6,441 nucleotides of DNA from Streptosporangiaceae bacterium (lineage in GTDB: Bacteria; Actinomycetota; Actinomycetes; Streptosporangiales; Streptosporangiaceae): NCBI GenBank assembly GCA_030040475.1, contig JASHTQ010000760.1:1-6441 (forward strand), in the 5' to 3' direction. Of the stretch, positions 5,013 to 6,441 are shown piece after piece. Position 1 is the first letter of the stretch; every line of letters begins with the position of its first letter. The notes below the pieces were generated by a model. It was given only the letters and a program-made list of their open reading frames with translations, was not told where the DNA came from and made no database searches. The translations under genes were made by a program, and so were the position numbers.

Positions 5013-5948
5013 ATGAGCACCCGATCCGGGGCAGGGGAGGACCGGCCCGGCCCCGGCCCGAGCGCGGTCATGGCAGAACGGAACCGGCTGATCAACCTCG
5101 TCTACCGGCTGCTGGGCTCCCTGGCCGATGCGGAAGACGCCGTGCAGGAGACCTACGCCCGCTGGTACGCCATGACCGAGCAGCAGCGGGACGCCATCGA
5201 GAACCCCGGCGCCTGGCTGACCACGGTCGCCAGCCGCATCTGCCTGGACCTGCTCGGCTCGGCCCGGGCGCGGCGCGAGCGCTACGTGGGGGAGTGGATT
5301 CCCGAGCCGCTGCCCGAGCCTGCCGAGTGGGTCGGCGGGCGCCCCGGCGTCGCCGCCGACCCGGCCGACCGGGTCACCCTGGATGAATCGGTCAGCATGG
5401 CCTTCCTCGTCGTGCTGGACTCGATGACCCCGGCCCAGCGCGTCGCGTTCATCCTGCACGACGTCTTCGCCTACCCCTTCGCCGAGGTGGCAGGCATCAC
5501 CGGACGCAGCCCGGCGTCGTGCCGCCAGCTGGCCTCCTCCGCCCGCCGCCGCATCCACGAGTCCCGCGCCCCCGCGACGCCGGCAGCGCGCCAGGCCAGC
5601 GTCCTTAGTGACTTTCGGCGAGCCTGGGAAGCCAAGGACATCGGTGTCCTCATCGCCCTGCTTGACCCGGGCGTCACGATGGTCGCCGACGGCGGCGGCC
5701 AGGCCACCGCCGCGCTTCATCCGATAGAGGGCAGCGAGCAGGTTGCCCGCTACCTGGCCGATCTCATCAGCCGGGCGCCCGCCAACCTGACGCTCCTGGA
5801 GCGCACGGTCAACGGCCAGCCCGGCCTGGTGGCCCAGCTGGACGGCGTCACGATGGCGGTGCTGGCGTTCGACGTCGCGGGCGACCGGATCAAGCGCATC
5901 TGGGCCGTGCTCAACCCCGACAAGCTCCGGCCCTGGACGGCGGGCTGA
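5013..5948 (+). CDS. sigJ: ECF41-family RNA polymerase sigma factor (SigJ-like)
   Basis: The protein has 311 residues, a normal length for the ECF41 group. ATG 5013 has GAGGG (5001-5005) 7 bases upstream; Met20 is an alternative start closer to where relatives begin, but has no ribosome site. Region sigma-2 is at about 22-90 (YRLLGSLADAEDAVQETYAR, then PGAWLTTVASRICLDLL). Sigma-4 is at about 137-185 (SMTPAQRVAFILHDVFAYPF, then ITGRSPASCRQLASSARRRI). A SnoaL-like C-terminal domain of about 115 residues follows. ECF41 factors lack a normal anti-sigma factor and are controlled by this fused tail. Its two marks are visible: DGGGQ at 226-230 (usually DGGGK) and NPDKL at 301-305. Known ECF41 genes neighbour oxidoreductase, epimerase or carboxymuconolactone decarboxylase genes, and here the divergent gene is an oxidoreductase with a fitting promoter. 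The inducing signal is unknown. The gene ends 5 bases from the convergent SAV_915-like gene. Confidence 0.93.
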   Translation: MSTRSGAGEDRPGPGPSAVMAERNRLINLVYRLLGSLADAEDAVQETYARWYAMTEQQRDAIENPGAWLTTVASRICLDLLGSARARRERYVGEWIPEPLPEPAEWVGGRPGVAADPADRVTLDESVSMAFLVVLDSMTPAQRVAFILHDVFAYPFAEVAGITGRSPASCRQLASSARRRIHESRAPATPAARQASVLSDFRRAWEAKDIGVLIALLDPGVTMVADGGGQATAALHPIEGSEQVARYLADLISRAPANLTLLERTVNGQPGLVAQLDGVTMAVLAFDVAGDRIKRIWAVLNPDKLRPWTAG

Positions 5949-5953
5949 TGGCG

Positions 5954-6364
5954 TCACCGCCTGGCCCGGTGCGATGGGGAGGGCGTGCGTGCGGCGTGGC
6001 AACCGCGCAGCCGCTCGGGTCGCCGCGCCCGGTGCGCGCAGCGGCCCTTAGCCGCGCGGGGCTCGGCGTCCCCTGTTGCCCGCGGCTGCGGTTGCGGCAG
6101 CGACTCCGGCCGCGCCGCCGGCCTGAGCTCACTGGCCGGGCGCGGATCGACCCTGACGCACTGGACCCCGAGCGGTGCCAGCATGTCGCGCAGCGGTTCG
6201 GCCGCAAGCCGAACCCAGTGCTGCAACGGCCCCATCGTCGCCGCCAGCGCGGCCTCGGAGGTGAAGGCCAGGCCGACGCGCTCGCCCGAGGCGAGCCGCC
6301 CGGTCCGCAGGGCCAGCGTCCCAGCCTGGCTCTCCCGTACGGGGACAAAGTATGCCTGCCTCAT
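5954..6364 (-). CDS. SAV_915-like family protein with low-complexity tail
   Basis: This 136-residue protein runs from ATG 6362-6364 to TGA 5954-5956. A GAGGGGG ribosome site lies several bases upstream of the start. Residues 1-74 form one small domain: RQAYFVPVRESQAGTLALRT, GERVGLAFTSEAALAATMGP, QHWVRLAAEPLRDMLAPLGV, VRVDPRP. This pattern (GLAFTSEA...GPxQxWVRL...PLGV..VRVDP) fits the actinobacterial SAV_915/SseB-like small proteins, which have no settled function. From about residue 75 the chain is Arg/Pro/Ala-rich without clear structure (RPASELRPAARPESLPQPQP and onward). The tail may be a true disordered extension or read-through after a frameshift. It starts 12 bases past the stop of another minus-strand gene, so the two are probably one transcript. 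It is convergent with the sigma gene, with only 5 bases between and no room for a terminator. Confidence 0.7.
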   Translation of the reverse strand: MRQAYFVPVRESQAGTLALRTGRLASGERVGLAFTSEAALAATMGPLQHWVRLAAEPLRDMLAPLGVQCVRVDPRPASELRPAARPESLPQPQPRATGDAEPRAAKGRCAHRARRPERLRGCHAARTPSPSHRARR

Positions 6365-6376
6365 CCGACCACCCCC

Positions 6377-6441
6377 TCATCTGCCGACATCGCGAAGCAG
6401 CAGGTCGTCGTCGGTCTCGCGGCGCACAAGCATGCGCGCGG
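6377..6441 (-). CDS. C-terminal end of an unidentified minus-strand gene (partial)
   Basis: The frame enters from the right edge and stops at TGA 6377-6379, reading ARMLVRRETDDDLLLRDVGR. The charged, leucine-rich end with high third-position GC looks like a genuine protein terminus. Twelve bases separate it from the ATG of the SAV_915-like gene on the same strand, and that gene's ribosome site begins just after this stop, which suggests a shared transcript. Twenty residues are too few to name a family. Confidence 0.4.
   Translation of the reverse strand, partial: ARMLVRRETDDDLLLRDVGR

Noticed and set aside
4968..6002. Minus-strand open frame of 344 codons opposite the sigma gene
   Set aside because: It mirrors the well-supported sigma factor on the opposite strand, is Gly/Arg/Pro-rich and shows no family motif. 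Long antisense frames are expected at this GC content.
1..6441. Mobile element, CRISPR, tRNA or rRNA
   Set aside because: I found no transposase motif, terminal inverted repeats, regularly spaced repeats or recognisable tRNA or rRNA sequence. The HNH domain belongs to a DUF222-type protein and not to an intron or phage gene.

Overview
The window is very GC-rich, with G or C at most third codon positions. It carries gene families typical of filamentous, streptomycete-like actinomycetes: an ECF41/SigJ sigma factor, a LuxR-type large ATP-binding regulator (LAL) fragment, a DUF222-associated HNH domain and a SAV_915-like protein. It reads as chromosomal accessory DNA of an actinomycete; the genus cannot be decided. 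I see no tRNA, rRNA, CRISPR array or insertion sequence.

Left part (1-1800), mostly gene decay. The window opens with the tail of an unidentified gene. It is followed by an NAD-dependent epimerase (161-722) that lost its centre and its reading frame. Next come a small intact actinobacterial hypothetical gene on the minus strand (732-932), a poor stretch with a GACCCTG/CAGGGTC repeat cluster (1158-1195), and a possibly leaderless small gene (1231-1455). A minus-strand amidohydrolase 5' fragment (1600-1740) has ACG where its start codon should be and Asn in place of a metal-binding His.

Middle (1767-3991). An intact alpha/beta hydrolase (1807-2493) ends at a perfect 16-bp hairpin. It is preceded on the same strand by an AraC-family regulator that lacks its N-terminal part. 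Between the two lies a short array of GTCTG/CAGAC half-sites. Divergent from the AraC remnant is a chimeric frame (3404-3991): the Walker A end of a LAL regulator joined in frame to the C-terminal HNH nuclease domain of a DUF222-type protein.

Right part (4020-6441), better preserved. A zinc-independent MDR oxidoreductase (4020-4937) is divergent from an ECF41-type sigma factor (5013-5948) that carries a SnoaL-like regulatory tail with DGGGQ and NPDKL motifs. The 75-bp gap contains a CCTCACA-N16-CGTC element facing the oxidoreductase, close to the published ECF41 promoter TGTCACA-N16-CGTC. This suggests a self-contained sigma/target pair. Convergent with the sigma gene is a SAV_915-like gene with a long Arg/Pro/Ala-rich tail, preceded by the last codons of another minus-strand gene.

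I find no clearly new multi-gene system. The strongest points are the LAL::HNH chimera, the predicted ECF41 promoter and the unusually dense cluster of truncated genes left of about 3.9 kb.
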